Source: Symsagittifera roscoffensis (lineage: Eukaryota; Xenacoelomorpha; Acoela; Convolutidae). From it: 64,000 nucleotides of DNA. Positions 9,975-19,468 of this stretch are shown here, one piece after another. Both the position numbers and the translations under genes were made by a program. The notes below the pieces were generated by a model. The model made no database searches, had not been told where the DNA came from, and saw nothing but the letters and a program-made list of their open reading frames with translations. How positions within the stretch are numbered: the first letter of the stretch is position 1; each line of letters begins with the position of its first letter. Location of the stretch: positions 18,303,018 to 18,367,017 of the forward strand of contig NC_087067.1 of NCBI RefSeq assembly GCF_963678635.1, read 5' to 3'.

Positions 9975-10056
9975 TAACAGGAGTGGGATTCGAACCCACG
10001 CATCCGAAGATACTGCGGCATAAACGCAGCGCCTTAGACCACTCGGCCATCCTGCC
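9975..10056 (-). tRNA. Leucine-type tRNA with TAT (Ile) anticodon
   Basis: All stems pair as in consensus tRNA-Leu, including the long variable arm, with a G-T closing pair in the acceptor. The loop reads TTTATGC, so the anticodon is TAT, an isoleucine anticodon one base away from TAG. Known biology: nematode nev-tRNA-Ile(UAU) is a leucine-type tRNA with this anticodon. Whether this gene is expressed or charged is not known. Confidence 0.75.
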
Positions 10057-10198
10057 TATAAGTCTCTTTCTTTAAATTTTCAACAGATCATTTTAGTTTC
10101 TTCTGCATTTTGCAAGCGTTGCTGGTCATCTGAACTGCCAAAACTTACAATTAGTGTCATTGGCTCTGGAGGCTATAATCTCAGAAAATCTTTTTCTC

Positions 10199-10280
10199 TG
10201 ACAGATGTGGGATTCGAACCCATTAATCTGAAGATATTGCTCCCTGAACGCAGCGGCTTAGACCACTCGAACTTGCTGCT
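10199..10280 (-). pseudogene. Type 2 Leu-like tRNA pseudogene
   Basis: Type 2 body with 5' end AGCAGCAAG. Confidence 0.65.
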
Positions 10281-10475
10281 TTCAAATTTTACGCTTTAAT
10301 TTTTCAATTAATTTTCAATCCAGTGAATTTTTTTTGTTCTGCATGTTCGAAAATCTTCTAGTCCTTTGAATTGCCAATAGCCGCCAATTCAAAATCTTTT
10401 ATTCTTTTGAATTGGCAATAATTGCAACTAGTGTGGTTGATTAGGGAAACAAAAATATCATAAATGTTTTGTCGT

Positions 10476-10557
10476 TAACAGGAGTGGGATTCGAACCCAC
10501 GCATCCGAAGATACTGCGGCATAAACGCAGCGCCTTAGACCACTCGGCCATCCTGCC
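10476..10557 (-). tRNA. Leucine-type tRNA with TAT (Ile) anticodon
   Basis: Duplicate of 9975 in the 501-bp repeat, with the same loop and intact stems. Confidence 0.75.
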
Positions 10558-10699
10558 TATAACTCTCTTTCTTTAAATTTTTAACATATCATTTTAGTTT
10601 CTTCTGCATTTTGCAAGCGTTGCTGGTCATCTGAACTGCCAAAACTTACAATTAGTGTCATTGGCTCTGGAGGCTATAATCTCAGAAAATCTTTTTCTC

Positions 10700-10781
10700 T
10701 GACAGATGTGGGATTCGAACCCATTAATCTGAAGATATTGCTCCCTGAACGCAGCGGCTTAGACCACTCGAACTTGCTGCT
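10700..10781 (-). pseudogene. Type 2 Leu-like tRNA pseudogene
   Basis: Duplicate of 10199. Confidence 0.65.
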
Positions 10782-10935
10782 TTCAAATTTTACGCTTTAA
10801 TTTTTCAATTAATTTTCAATCCAGTGAATTTTTTTTGTTCTGCATGTTCGAAAATCTTCTAGTCCTTTGAATTGCCAATAGCCGCAATTAGTGTGGTTGG
10901 CTAGGGAGACTAAAATATCATTAAGTTTTTTTCCT

Positions 10936-11017
10936 TGACAGGAGTGGGATTCGAACCCACGCATCCGAAGATACTTCGACCTGAACGCAGCGCCTTAGAC
11001 CACTCGGCCATCCTGCC
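10936..11017 (-). tRNA. tRNA-Leu(CAG)
   Basis: Consensus body except one anticodon-stem mismatch (CGAAG 3' strand). Confidence 0.7.
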
Positions 11018-11175
11018 TTGACAGTAATCTTTCAAAAACTTTAAGTAATTTTCAATCCAGAGATTAGTTTTGTTTATTCTGCTTGTTGCAAAAATTTTTG
11101 GGACTTTAAATTGCTTATACTTGCAATCAGTGTGATTCGCTAGGGATTACTCCATTCTCAAAAAATCCCTTTCTT

Positions 11176-11257
11176 TGACAGGAGTGGGATTCGAACCCAC
11201 GCATCCGATGAAACTGCGGCCTTAACGCAGCGACTTCGACCACTCGGCCATCCTGCC
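11176..11257 (-). tRNA. tRNA-Leu(AAG), D arm changed
   Basis: Anticodon, T arm and acceptor are consensus. The D arm ends GTCGAAGTCG and the variable arm is altered. T6 follows. Confidence 0.65.
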
Positions 11258-11414
11258 TATATGGCTTAATCTTTAAAATTTGAAGTACTTTTCAATCCAT
11301 AGAATATTTTTGTTTGTTCTGCATTTTGCAAACGTTGTTGGTCATCTGAACTGTCAAAACTTACAATTAGTGTGATTGGCGATGGAGGCTATAATCTCAG
11401 AAAACCTTTTTCTG

Positions 11415-11496
11415 CCATTGATGTGGGGTTCGAACCCACTAATCTGAAGATATTGCTCCCTGAACGCAGTGGCTTAGACTACTCGAACATGCTGCT
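11415..11496 (-). pseudogene. Type 2 Leu-like tRNA pseudogene
   Basis: Type 2 body; 3' acceptor end mutated (CAATGG). Confidence 0.6.
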
Positions 11497-11647
11497 TTCA
11501 AATTTTACGCTTAAATTTTTCAATTAATTTTCAATCCAGTGAGTTTTTTTTGTGTTGCATGTTCCAAAATCTTTTTTTCCTTTGAATTGCCAATAGTAGC
11601 CATTAGTGTGGTTGGCTAGGGAGAATAAAATATCAGAAAATTTTTTT

Positions 11648-11729
11648 TGACAGGAGTGGGATTCGAAACCACGCATCCGAAGATACTGCCACCTGAAAGC
11701 AGCTCCTTAGACCAATCGGCCATCCTGCC
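11648..11729 (-). pseudogene. tRNA-Leu(CAG), decayed
   Basis: Anticodon stem CTGCT opposite GGCAG, T stem damaged, D arm GATTGG. Confidence 0.5.
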
Positions 11730-11878
11730 GTTTCTGCAATCTTTAAAAAACTTTAAGTAATTTTCAGTCCAGAGATTAGTTTTGTTTATTCTGCTTGTTG
11801 CAAAATTTTTTGGGACTTTGAATTGCTAATACTTGCAATCAGTGTGGGGGACTCAATTCTCAAAAAAAAACCTTTCTT

Positions 11879-11916
11879 TGACAGGAGCGGGCTTAGAACC
11901 CACGAATACAAAAATG
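11879..11916 (-). pseudogene. T-arm-only tRNA remnant
   Basis: Same form as at 4167. Confidence 0.55.
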
Positions 11917-12057
11917 CTCTAATTTTTTATTAATTTTTAATCCGAAGATTTTTCTTTCATTCTGCAAATTGCAAAATTTTTTATTCTTTTGAATTGGCAA
12001 TATTTGCAACTAGTGTGGTTGATTAGGGAAACAAAAATATCATAAATGTTTTGTCAT

Positions 12058-12139
12058 TGACAGGAGTGGGATTTGAACCCACGCATACGAAGATACTGCG
12101 GCCTAAACGCAGCGCCTTAGAACACTCGGCCATCCTGCC
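12058..12139 (-). tRNA. tRNA-Leu(TAG)
   Basis: Consensus stems with loop TTTAGGC. The A-box region reads GAGTGTTCT and the B box GGTTCAAATCC, so the promoter may be weaker. Confidence 0.75.
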
Positions 12140-12296
12140 TATAAGGCTCTTTCATTAAAATTTCAACAAGTTTTCAATCCACAGATCATTTTGGTTTCTT
12201 CTGCATTTTGCAAGCGTTGCTGGTCATCTGAACTGCCAAAACTTACAATTAGTGTGATTCGCTCTGGAGGCTATAATCTCAGAAAATCTTTTTCTC

Positions 12297-12378
12297 TGAC
12301 AGATGTGGGATTCGAACCCATTAATCTGAAGATATTGCTCCCTGAACGCAGCGGCTTAGACCACTCGAACATGCTGTT
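12297..12378 (-). pseudogene. Type 2 Leu-like tRNA pseudogene
   Basis: Type 2 body, 5' end AACAGCATG. Confidence 0.65.
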
Positions 12379-12531
12379 TTCAAATTTTACGTTTAATTTT
12401 TTCATTTAATTTTCAATCCAGTGAATTTTTTTTTGTTCTGCATGTTCCAAAACCTTTTAGTCCTTTGAATTACCAATAGTCGCAATTAGTGGTTGGCTAG
12501 GGAGACTAAAATATCATGAACTTTTTTTCTA

Positions 12532-12613
12532 TGACAGTAGTGGGATTCGAACCCACGCATCCGAAGATACTGCGACCTGAACGCAGCGCCTTAGACCACT
12601 CGGCCATCCTGCC
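12532..12613 (-). tRNA. tRNA-Leu(CAG)
   Basis: Consensus body except one acceptor mismatch (TACTGTC). Confidence 0.75.
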
Positions 12614-12771
12614 GTTTATAGAAGCTTTCAAAAACTTTAAGTAATTTCCAGTCCAGAGATTAGTTTTGTTTATTCTGCTTGTTGCAAAAATTTTTGGGAC
12701 TTTGAATTGCTAATACTTGCAATCAGTGGGGTTCGCTAGGGGTTACTCCATTCTGAAAAAATCCTTTTCTT

Positions 12772-12853
12772 TGACAGGAGTGGGATTCGAACCCACGCAT
12801 CCGAAGACACTGCGGATTTAACGCAGCGCCTTAGACCATTCGGCCATCCTGCC
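12772..12853 (-). tRNA. Leucine-type tRNA with AAA (Phe) anticodon
   Basis: The anticodon stem is perfect and the loop reads TTAAATC, giving AAA. The D loop reads GAATGG, weakening the A box. The paralogue at 13962 reads TTAAGTC (AAG), so a single change separates them. Confidence 0.65.
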
Positions 12854-13010
12854 TATAATGCTCTGTCTTTAAAATTTCAACTACTTTTCAATCCAGAGAA
12901 TATTTTTGTTTCTTCTGCTTTTTGCAAACGTTGTTGGTAATCTGAACTGTCAAAACTTACAATTAGTGTGATTGGCTCTGGAGGCTATAATCTCAGAAAG
13001 TCTTTTTCTC

Positions 13011-13092
13011 TGACAGATGTGGGATTCAAACCCATTAATCTGAAGATATTGCTCCCTGAACGCAGCGGCTTAGACCACTCGAACATGCTGCT
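13011..13092 (-). pseudogene. Type 2 Leu-like tRNA pseudogene
   Basis: Type 2 body; B box GGTTTGAATCC. Confidence 0.65.
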
Positions 13093-13245
13093 TTCAAATT
13101 TTACGCTTAAATTTTTCAAATAATTTTCAATCCAGTAAAAATTTTTTTGTTCGGCATGTTCACAAATCTTTTAGTCCTTTGGATTGCCAATAGTCGCCAT
13201 TAGTGTGGTTGGCTAGGGAGACTAAAATATCAGAAAGTTTTTTTT

Positions 13246-13327
13246 TGACAGGAGTGGGATTCGAAACTAAGCATCCGAAGATACTGCCACCTGAGTGCAG
13301 CGCCTTAGACCACTCGGCCATCCTGCC
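13246..13327 (-). pseudogene. tRNA-Leu(CAG), decayed
   Basis: Loop CTCAGGT, stem mismatch A opposite G, and T stem TTAGT. Confidence 0.5.
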
Positions 13328-13483
13328 GTTTCTGCAATCTTTCAAAAACTTTAAGTAATTTTCAATCCAGAGATTAATTTTGTTTATTCTGCTTGTTGCA
13401 AAATTTTTTGGGATTTTGAATTGCTAATACTTGCAATCAGTGTGGTTGGCTAGGGGGACTCAATTCTAAAAAAAACCTTTCTT

Positions 13484-13565
13484 TGACAGGAGCGGGATTC
13501 GATCCCACGCATCCGAAGATACTGCGGCCTAAACGCAGCGCCTTAGACCACTCGGCCATCCTGCC
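13484..13565 (-). tRNA. tRNA-Leu(TAG)
   Basis: All stems pair, with one G-T pair in the T stem. The B box is GGATCGAATCC, so T54 is changed. Confidence 0.75.
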
Positions 13566-13731
13566 GTTAATGGAATCTTTCAAAAACTTTAAGTAATTTT
13601 CAGTCCAGTGATTAGTTTTGTTTATTCTGCCTGTTGCAAAAATTTTTGGGACTTCGAATTGCTAATACTTGCAATCAGTGTGGTTGGCTAGGGAGACTCA
13701 ATTCTCCAAAAACCTTTTCTTTGACAGGAGT

Positions 13732-13813
13732 GGGATTCGAACCCACGCATCCGAAGATACTGCGGAATTAACACAGCGCCTTAGACCACTCGGCCATCCT
13801 GCCGTTTATGGAA
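13732..13813 (-). tRNA. Leucine-type tRNA with AAT (Ile) anticodon
   Basis: All stems pair (CTGTG opposite CGCAG contains one T-G pair). The loop is TTAATTC, giving anticodon AAT, which reads isoleucine codons. Acceptor, A box and B box are consensus. Confidence 0.75.
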
Positions 13814-13961
13814 GCTTTCAAAAAATTTAAGTAATTTCCAGTCCAGAGATTAGTTTTGTTTATTCTGTTTGTTGCAAAAATTTTTGGGACTTTGAATTGC
13901 TAATACTTGCAATCAGTGGGGTTCGCTAGGGGTTACTCCATTCTGAAAAAATCCTTTTCTT

Positions 13962-14043
13962 TGACAGGAGTGGGATTCGAACCCACGCATCCGAAGACAC
14001 TGCGGACTTAACGCATCGCCTTAGACCATTCGGCCATCCTGCC
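13962..14043 (-). tRNA. tRNA-Leu(AAG), one stem mismatch
   Basis: Loop TTAAGTC. Anticodon-stem 5' strand ATGCG leaves one mismatch; the D loop reads GAATGG. Confidence 0.6.
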
Positions 14044-14200
14044 TATAAGGCTCTGTCTTTAAAATTTCAACTACTTTTCAATCCAGAGAATATTTTTGTT
14101 TCTTCTGCTTTTTGCAAACGTTGTTGGTAATCTGAACTGTCAAAACTTACAATTAGTGTGATTGGCTCTGGAGGCTATAATCTCAGAAAGTCTTTTTCTC

Positions 14201-14282
14201 TGACAGATGTGGGATTCAAACCCATTAATCTGAAGATATTGCTCCCTGAACGCAGCGGCTTAGACCACTCGAACATGCTGCT
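14201..14282 (-). pseudogene. Type 2 Leu-like tRNA pseudogene
   Basis: Duplicate of 13011. Confidence 0.65.
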
Positions 14283-14435
14283 TTCAAATTTTACGCTTAA
14301 ATTTTTCAAATAATTTTCAATCCAGTAAATTTTTTTTTGTTCGGCATGTTCACAAATCTTTTAGTCCTTTGAATTGCCAATAGTCGCCATTAGTGTGGTT
14401 GGCTAGGGAGACTAAAATATCAGAAAGTTTTTTTT

Positions 14436-14517
14436 TGACAGGAGTGGGATTCGAAACTAAGCATCCGAAGATACTGCCACCTGAATGCAGCGCCTTAGAC
14501 CACTCGGCCATCCTGCC
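14436..14517 (-). pseudogene. tRNA-Leu(CAG), decayed
   Basis: Duplicate of 13246; loop TTCAGGT, stem CTGCA opposite GGCAG. Confidence 0.5.
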
Positions 14518-14675
14518 GTTTCTGCAATCTTTCAAAAACTTTAAGTAATTTTCAATCCAGAGATTAATTTTGTTTATTCTGCTTGTTGCAAAATTTTTTG
14601 GGATTTTGAATTGCTAATACTTGCAATCAGTGTGGTTGGCTAGAGGGACTCAATTTTAAAAAAAAAACCTTTCTT

Positions 14676-14757
14676 TGACAGGAGCGGGCTTCGATCCCAC
14701 GCATCCGAAGATACTGCGGCCTAAACGCAGCGCCTTAGACCACTCGGCCATCCTGCC
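14676..14757 (-). tRNA. tRNA-Leu(TAG), B box damaged
   Basis: Duplicate of 13484. The B box reads GGATCGAAGCC, which should weaken TFIIIC binding. Confidence 0.65.
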
Positions 14758-14913
14758 GTTAATGGAATCTTTCGAAAACTTTAAGTAATTTTCAGTCCAG
14801 TGATTAGTTTTGTTTATTCTGCTTGTTGCAAAAATTTTTGGGACTTCGAATTGCTAATACTTGCAATCAGTGTGGTTGGCTAGGGAGACTCAATTCTCCA
14901 AAAACCTTTTCTT

Positions 14914-14995
14914 TGACAGGAGTGGGATTCGAACCCACGCATCCGAAGATACTGCGGAATTAACGCAGCGCCTTAGACCATTCGGCCATCCTGCC
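14914..14995 (-). tRNA. Leucine-type tRNA with AAT (Ile) anticodon
   Basis: Duplicate of 13732 with a perfect CTGCG/CGCAG stem and loop TTAATTC. The D loop reads GAATGG. Confidence 0.7.
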
Positions 14996-15153
14996 GTTTT
15001 TGGAAGCTTTCAAAAACTCTAAGTAATTTCCAGTCCAGAGATTAGTTTTGTTTATTCTGCTTGTTGCAAAAATTTTTGGGACTTTGAATTGCTAATACTT
15101 GCAATCAGTGGGGTTCGCTAGGGGTTACTCCATTCTCAAAAAATCCTTTTCAT

Positions 15154-15235
15154 TGACCGGAGTGGGATTCGAACCCACGCATCCGAAGATACTGCGACCT
15201 AAACGCAGCGCCTTAGACCACTCGGCCATCCTGCC
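15154..15235 (-). tRNA. tRNA-Leu(TAG)
   Basis: Consensus arms with loop TTTAGGT. One acceptor mismatch (TCCGGTC). T6 follows. Confidence 0.75.
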
Positions 15236-15393
15236 GTTTATGGAAGCTTTCAAAAACTTTAAGTAATTTCCAGTCCAGAGATTAGTTCTGTTCATTGTGC
15301 TTGTTGCAAAAATTTTTGGGACTTTGAATTGCTAATACTTGCAATCAGTGGGGTTCGCTAGGGGTTACTCCATTCTCAAAAAATCTTTTTCTT

Positions 15394-15475
15394 TGACAGG
15401 AGTGGGATTCGAACCCACGCATCCGAAGATACTGCCACCTGATCGCAGCGCCTTAGACCACTCGGCCATCCTGCC
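15394..15475 (-). tRNA. tRNA-Leu(CAG), one stem mismatch
   Basis: Loop ATCAGGT; the last anticodon-stem pair is G-G. Other arms consensus. Confidence 0.65.
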
Positions 15476-15633
15476 GTTTCTGCAATCTTTCAAAAACTTT
15501 AATTTATTTTCAATCCAGAGATTAGTTTTGTTTTTTCTGCTTGTTGCAAAATTTTTTGGGACTTTGAATTGCTAATACTTGCAATCAGTGTGGTTGGCTA
15601 GTGGGACTCAATTCTAAAAAAAAAACCTTTCTT

Positions 15634-15715
15634 TGACAGGAGCGGGATTCGAACCCACGTATCCGAAGATACTGCGGCCTAAACGCAGCGCCTTAGACCA
15701 CTCGGCCATCCTGCC
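15634..15715 (-). tRNA. tRNA-Leu(TAG)
   Basis: Loop TTTAGGC with every stem paired and both promoter boxes intact. Confidence 0.87.
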
Positions 15716-15871
15716 GTTTATGGAATCTTTCAAAAACTTGAAGTAATTTTCAGTCCAGTGATTAGTTTTGTTTATTCTGCTTGTTGCAAAAATTTTTGGG
15801 ACTTCGAATTGCTAATACTTGCAATCAGTGTGGTTGGCTAGGGGGACTCAATTCTCAAAAAACCTTTTCTT

Positions 15872-15909
15872 TGACAGGAGCGGGCTTAGAACCCACGAAA
15901 CCAAAAATG
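15872..15909 (-). pseudogene. T-arm-only tRNA remnant
   Basis: Same form as at 4167. Confidence 0.55.
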
Positions 15910-16050
15910 CTTTTTTTTTTTATTAATTTTTAATCCGGAGATTTTTTGTTTATTCTGCAAATTGCAAAATCTTTTATTCTTTTGAATTGGCAATAGTTGC
16001 AACTAGTGTGGTTGATTAGGGAAACAAAATTATCATAAAAGTTTTGTCTT

Positions 16051-16132
16051 TGACAGGAGTGGGATTCGAACCCATGCATCCGAAGATATTGCGGCCTAAA
16101 CGCAGCGCCTTTGACCACTCGGCCATCCTGCC
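16051..16132 (-). tRNA. tRNA-Leu(TAG), mildly damaged
   Basis: First anticodon-stem pair C-A and first T-stem pair A-C are broken; D region GGTCAAAGG. Confidence 0.62.
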
Positions 16133-16289
16133 TATAAGGATCTTTCTTTAAATTTTCAACTACTTTTCAATCCAGAGATCATTTTTCTTTCTTCTGCATT
16201 TTGCAAGCGTGGCTGGTCATCTGAACTGCCAAAACTTACTATTAATGTGATTGGCTCTGGAGGCTATAATCTCAGAAAATCTTTTTCTC

Positions 16290-16371
16290 TGACAGATGTG
16301 GGATTCGAACGCATTAATCTGAAGATATTGCTCCATGAACGCAGCGGCTTAGACCACTCGAACATGCTGCT
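16290..16371 (-). pseudogene. Type 2 Leu-like tRNA pseudogene
   Basis: Type 2 body; T stem ATGCG. Confidence 0.6.
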
Positions 16372-16500
16372 TTCAAATTTTACGCTTAAATTTTTCAATT
16401 AATTTTCAATCCAGTGAATTTATTTGGTTCTGCATGTTCCAAATACATGCAATTAGTGTGGTTCGCTAGGGGTTACTCCATTCTCAAAAATCCCTTTCTT

Positions 16501-16520
16501 TGACAGGAGTGGGATTCGAA
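16501..16520 (-). pseudogene. 20-nt 3' end of a tRNA-Leu, deletion join
   Basis: The tRNA stops inside the T loop and joins directly to spacer (ttagtgagattggc). Confidence 0.6.
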
Positions 16521-16568
16521 TTAGTGAGATTGGCGATGGAGGCTATAATCTCAGAAAACCTTTGTCTC

Positions 16569-16650
16569 CCATAGATGTGGGATTCGAACCCACTAATATG
16601 AAGATATTGCTCCCTGAACCCAGTGGCTTAGACCACTCGATCATGCTGCT
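16569..16650 (-). pseudogene. Type 2 Leu-like tRNA pseudogene
   Basis: Type 2 body; anticodon stem CTGGG and 3' acceptor end CTATGG. Confidence 0.6.
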
Positions 16651-16687
16651 TTCAAATTTTACGCTTAAATCTTGAAATTTTTTTATT

Positions 16688-16779
16688 TGACAGGAGTGGG
16701 ATTCGAATCCACGCATCCGAAGATACTGCGACCTGAACGCAGCGCCTTAGACCACTCGGCCAACCTGCTGTTAATGGAT
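16688..16779 (-). tRNA. tRNA-Leu(CAG), ends weakened
   Basis: The anticodon arm is consensus. The last T-stem pair is A-C, and the acceptor 5' strand AGCAGGT leaves its two end pairs unpaired. By alignment the 5' end is near 16769-16779. Confidence 0.5.
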
Positions 16780-16944
16780 TCCTTCAAAAACTTTAAGTAA
16801 TTTTTGGGACTTTGAATTGCTAATACTTGCAATCAGTGCGGTTCGCTAGGGGTTACTCCATACTCTTCTAGTCCTTTGAATTGCCAATAGCCGCAATTAG
16901 TCTGGTTGGCTAGGGAGACTAAAATATCTTGAAATTTTTTTCTT

Positions 16945-17027
16945 TAACAGGAGTGGGATTGGAACCCACGCATCCGAAGATACTGCGACCTGAACGCAGC
17001 GCCTTAGACCACTATGGCCATCCTGCT
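16945..17027 (-). pseudogene. tRNA-Leu(CAG) with D-arm insertion
   Basis: 83 nt. An extra base breaks the D stem (GGCCATAGTGG) and the T loop is TCCAATC. Confidence 0.5.
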
Positions 17028-17185
17028 GTTAATGGAATCCTTCAAAAACTTTAAGTAATTTTCAGTCCAGAGATTAATTTTGTTTGTTCTGCTTGTTGCA
17101 AAAATTTTTGGGACTTTGAATTGCTAATACTTGCAATCAGTGTGGTTGGCTAGGGGGACTCAATTCTAAAAAAAAACCCTTCCCT

Positions 17186-17223
17186 TGACAGGAGCGGGCT
17201 TAGAACCCACGAATACAAAAATG
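17186..17223 (-). pseudogene. T-arm-only tRNA remnant
   Basis: Same form as at 4167. Confidence 0.55.
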
Positions 17224-17366
17224 CTCTAATTTTTTAAATTAATTTTCAATCCGGAGATTTTTTGTTTATTCTTTAAATTACAAAATCTTCTATTCCTTTG
17301 AATTGGCAATAGTTGCAACTAGTGTGGTTGATTAGGGAAACAAAAATATCTTAAAAGTTTTATCTA

Positions 17367-17448
17367 TGACAGGAGTGGGAATCGAACCCACGCATCCGAA
17401 GATACTGCGACCTGAACGTAGCGCCGTAGACCACTCGGCCATCCTGCG
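17367..17448 (-). tRNA. tRNA-Leu(CAG), mildly damaged
   Basis: Anticodon-stem mismatch A-C (CTACG), T loop TTCGATT, acceptor 5' end CGCAGGA. Confidence 0.55.
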
Positions 17449-17606
17449 GTTAATTGAATTTTTCAAAAACTTTAAGTAATTTTCAGTCCAGAGATTAGTT
17501 TTGTTTAATCTGCTTGTTGCAAAAATTTTTGGGACTTTGAATTGCTAATACTTGCAATCAGTGTGGTTGGCTAGGGGTTACTCCATTCTCAAAAAATCCT
17601 TTTCTT

Positions 17607-17688
17607 TGACAGGAGTGGGATTCGAACCCACGCATCCGAAGATACTGCGGCCTAAACGCAGCGCCTTAGACCACTCGGCCATCCTGCC
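17607..17688 (-). tRNA. tRNA-Leu(TAG)
   Basis: Consensus body, loop TTTAGGC, with T6 downstream. Confidence 0.9.
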
Positions 17689-17844
17689 TTTAATGTTTTT
17701 TTTTTAAATTTCATTTACTTTTCAATCCAGAGATCATTTTTGTTTCTTCTGCATTTTGCAAGCGTTTCTGGTAATCTGAACTGCCAAAACTTACTATTAG
17801 TGTGATTGGCTCTGGAGGCTATAATCTCAGAAAACCTTTTTCGC

Positions 17845-17926
17845 TGACAAATGAGTGATTCGAACCCACAAATCCGAAGATTCTGCGGCCATAACCCAGC
17901 GCGTTAGATCACTTGGCCATCCTGCC
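17845..17926 (-). pseudogene. Leu-like tRNA with ATG (His) anticodon
   Basis: Loop TTATGGC in stem CTGGG/CGCAG, one mismatch. The D stem has one mismatch, the T stem two, and the A box ends GTGA instead of GTGG. First of four copies. Confidence 0.5.
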
Positions 17927-18086
17927 GTTACTTCAATCTTTCAAAAAAACTTTAAATAATTTTCAATCCAGAGATTAGTTTTGTTTTTTCTGCTTGTTGC
18001 AAAAATTTTTGGGACTTTGAATTGCTAATACTTGCAATCAGTGCGGTTCGCTAGGGGTTACTCCATTCTCAAAAAATCCATTTCTT

Positions 18087-18161
18087 TGACAGGAGTGGGA
18101 TTCGGGCCCACGCATTCGAAGATACTGCGGCCTTAACGCAGCGCCTTAGACCACTCGGCCA
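18087..18161 (-). pseudogene. tRNA-Leu(AAG), 5' end deleted
   Basis: The acceptor 5' strand and upstream spacer are missing; the D arm joins directly to another spacer (acgttgttgg). The same join recurs at 20926 and 23618. Confidence 0.7.
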
Positions 18162-18244
18162 ACGTTGTTGGTTATCTGAACTGTCAAAACTTACAATTAG
18201 TGTGATTGGCGATGGAGGCAATAATCTCAGAAAACCTTTGTCTC

Positions 18245-18326
18245 CCATAGATGTGGGATTCGAACCATCTAATCTGAAGATATTGCTCCCTGAACACAGC
18301 GGCTTAGACCACTCAAACATGCTGCT
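18245..18326 (-). pseudogene. Type 2 Leu-like tRNA pseudogene
   Basis: Type 2 body; anticodon stem CTGTG, D loop TTGAGTGG, 3' acceptor end CTATGG. Confidence 0.6.
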
Positions 18327-18479
18327 TTCAAATTTCACGCTTACGTTTTTCAATTAATTTTCAATCCAGTGAAATTTTTTTGTTCTGCATGTTCGAAAAT
18401 CTTCTAGTCCTTTGAATTGCCAATAGCCGCAATTAGTGTGGTTGGCTAGGGAGACTAAAATATCATGAAGTTTTTTCCT

Positions 18480-18561
18480 TGACAGGAGTGGGATTCGAAC
18501 CCACGCATCCGAAGATACTGCGACCTGAACGCAGCGCCTTAGACCACTCGGCCATCCTGCC
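18480..18561 (-). tRNA. tRNA-Leu(CAG)
   Basis: Consensus body with loop TTCAGGT and every stem paired. Confidence 0.9.
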
Positions 18562-18719
18562 GTTAATGCAATCTTTCAAAAACTTTAAGTAATTTTCAAT
18601 CCAGAGATTAGTTTTGTTTATTCTGCTTGTTGCAAAAATTTTTGGGACTTTGAATTGCTAATACATGCAATCAGTGTGGTTCGCTAGGGGTTACTCCATT
18701 CTCAAAAAATCCTTTTCTT

Positions 18720-18801
18720 TGACAGCAGTGGGATTCGAACCCACGCATCCGAAGATACTGCGGCCTTAACGCAGCGCCTTAGACCACTCGGCCATCCTGC
18801 C
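18720..18801 (-). tRNA. tRNA-Leu(AAG)
   Basis: Consensus body except one acceptor mismatch (TGCTGTC), which also marks the copies at 19823, 21560 and 24252. Confidence 0.83.
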
Positions 18802-18958
18802 TATAAGGCTCTTTCTTTAAAATTTCAACTTGTTTTCAATCCAGAGATCATTTTTGTTTCGTCTGCATTTTGCAAGCGTTGCTGGTCATCTGAACTGCCA
18901 AAACTTACTATTAATGTGATTGGCTCTGGAGGCTATAATCTCAGAAAATCTTTTTCTC

Positions 18959-19040
18959 TGACAGAAGTGGGATTCGAACCCATTAATCTGAGGATATTGC
19001 TCCCTGAAGGCAGCGGCTTAGACCACTCGAACATGCTGCT
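18959..19040 (-). pseudogene. Type 2 Leu-like tRNA pseudogene
   Basis: Type 2 body; anticodon stem 5' strand CTGCC. Confidence 0.62.
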
Positions 19041-19194
19041 TTCAAATTTTACTCTTTAATTTTTTAATTAATTTTCAATCCAGTGAATTTTTTTTGTTCT
19101 GCATGTTCGAAAATCTTCTAGTCCTTTGAATTGCCAATAGCCGCAATTAGTGTGGTTGGCTAGGGAGACTAAAATATCATTAAGTTTTTTTCCT

Positions 19195-19276
19195 TGTTAG
19201 GAGTGGGATTCGAACCCACGCATCCGAAGATACTGCGACCTGAACGCAGCGCCTTAGACCACTCGGCCATCCTACC
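19195..19276 (-). tRNA. tRNA-Leu(CAG), compensated acceptor pair
   Basis: Acceptor 5' strand GGTAGGA pairs with TCCTAAC. Base 3 changed C to T and base 70 changed G to A, so that pair is restored, while pair 2-71 is G-A. Other arms consensus. Confidence 0.75.
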
Positions 19277-19434
19277 GTTAATGCAATCTTTCAAAAACTT
19301 TAAGTAATTTTCAATCCAGAGATTAGTTCTGTTTATTCTGCTTGTTGCAAAAATTTTTGGGACTTTGAATTGCCAATACATGCAATCAGTGTGGTTCGCT
19401 AGGGGTTACTCCATTCTCAAAAAATCCCTTTCTT

Positions 19435-19468
19435 TGACAGGAGTGGGATTCGAACCCACGCATCCGAG
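19435..19468 (-). pseudogene. 34-nt 3' part of tRNA-Leu, deletion join
   Basis: The tRNA ends in the variable arm and continues directly into spacer (gatcatttttg). The same join lies at 20538 and 23230. Confidence 0.7.

Larger units (their letters stand above)
9886..10887 (-). repeat. Tandem duplication, period 501 bp
   Basis: Units at 9975 and 10199 recur at 10476 and 10700 with very few differences. The join lies near 10381-10395. Confidence 0.85.
12650..15030 (-). repeat. Tandem duplication, period about 1190 bp
   Basis: Units at 12772, 13011, 13246, 13484 and 13732 recur at 13962, 14201, 14436, 14676 and 14914, offset by 1182-1192. Confidence 0.85.
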
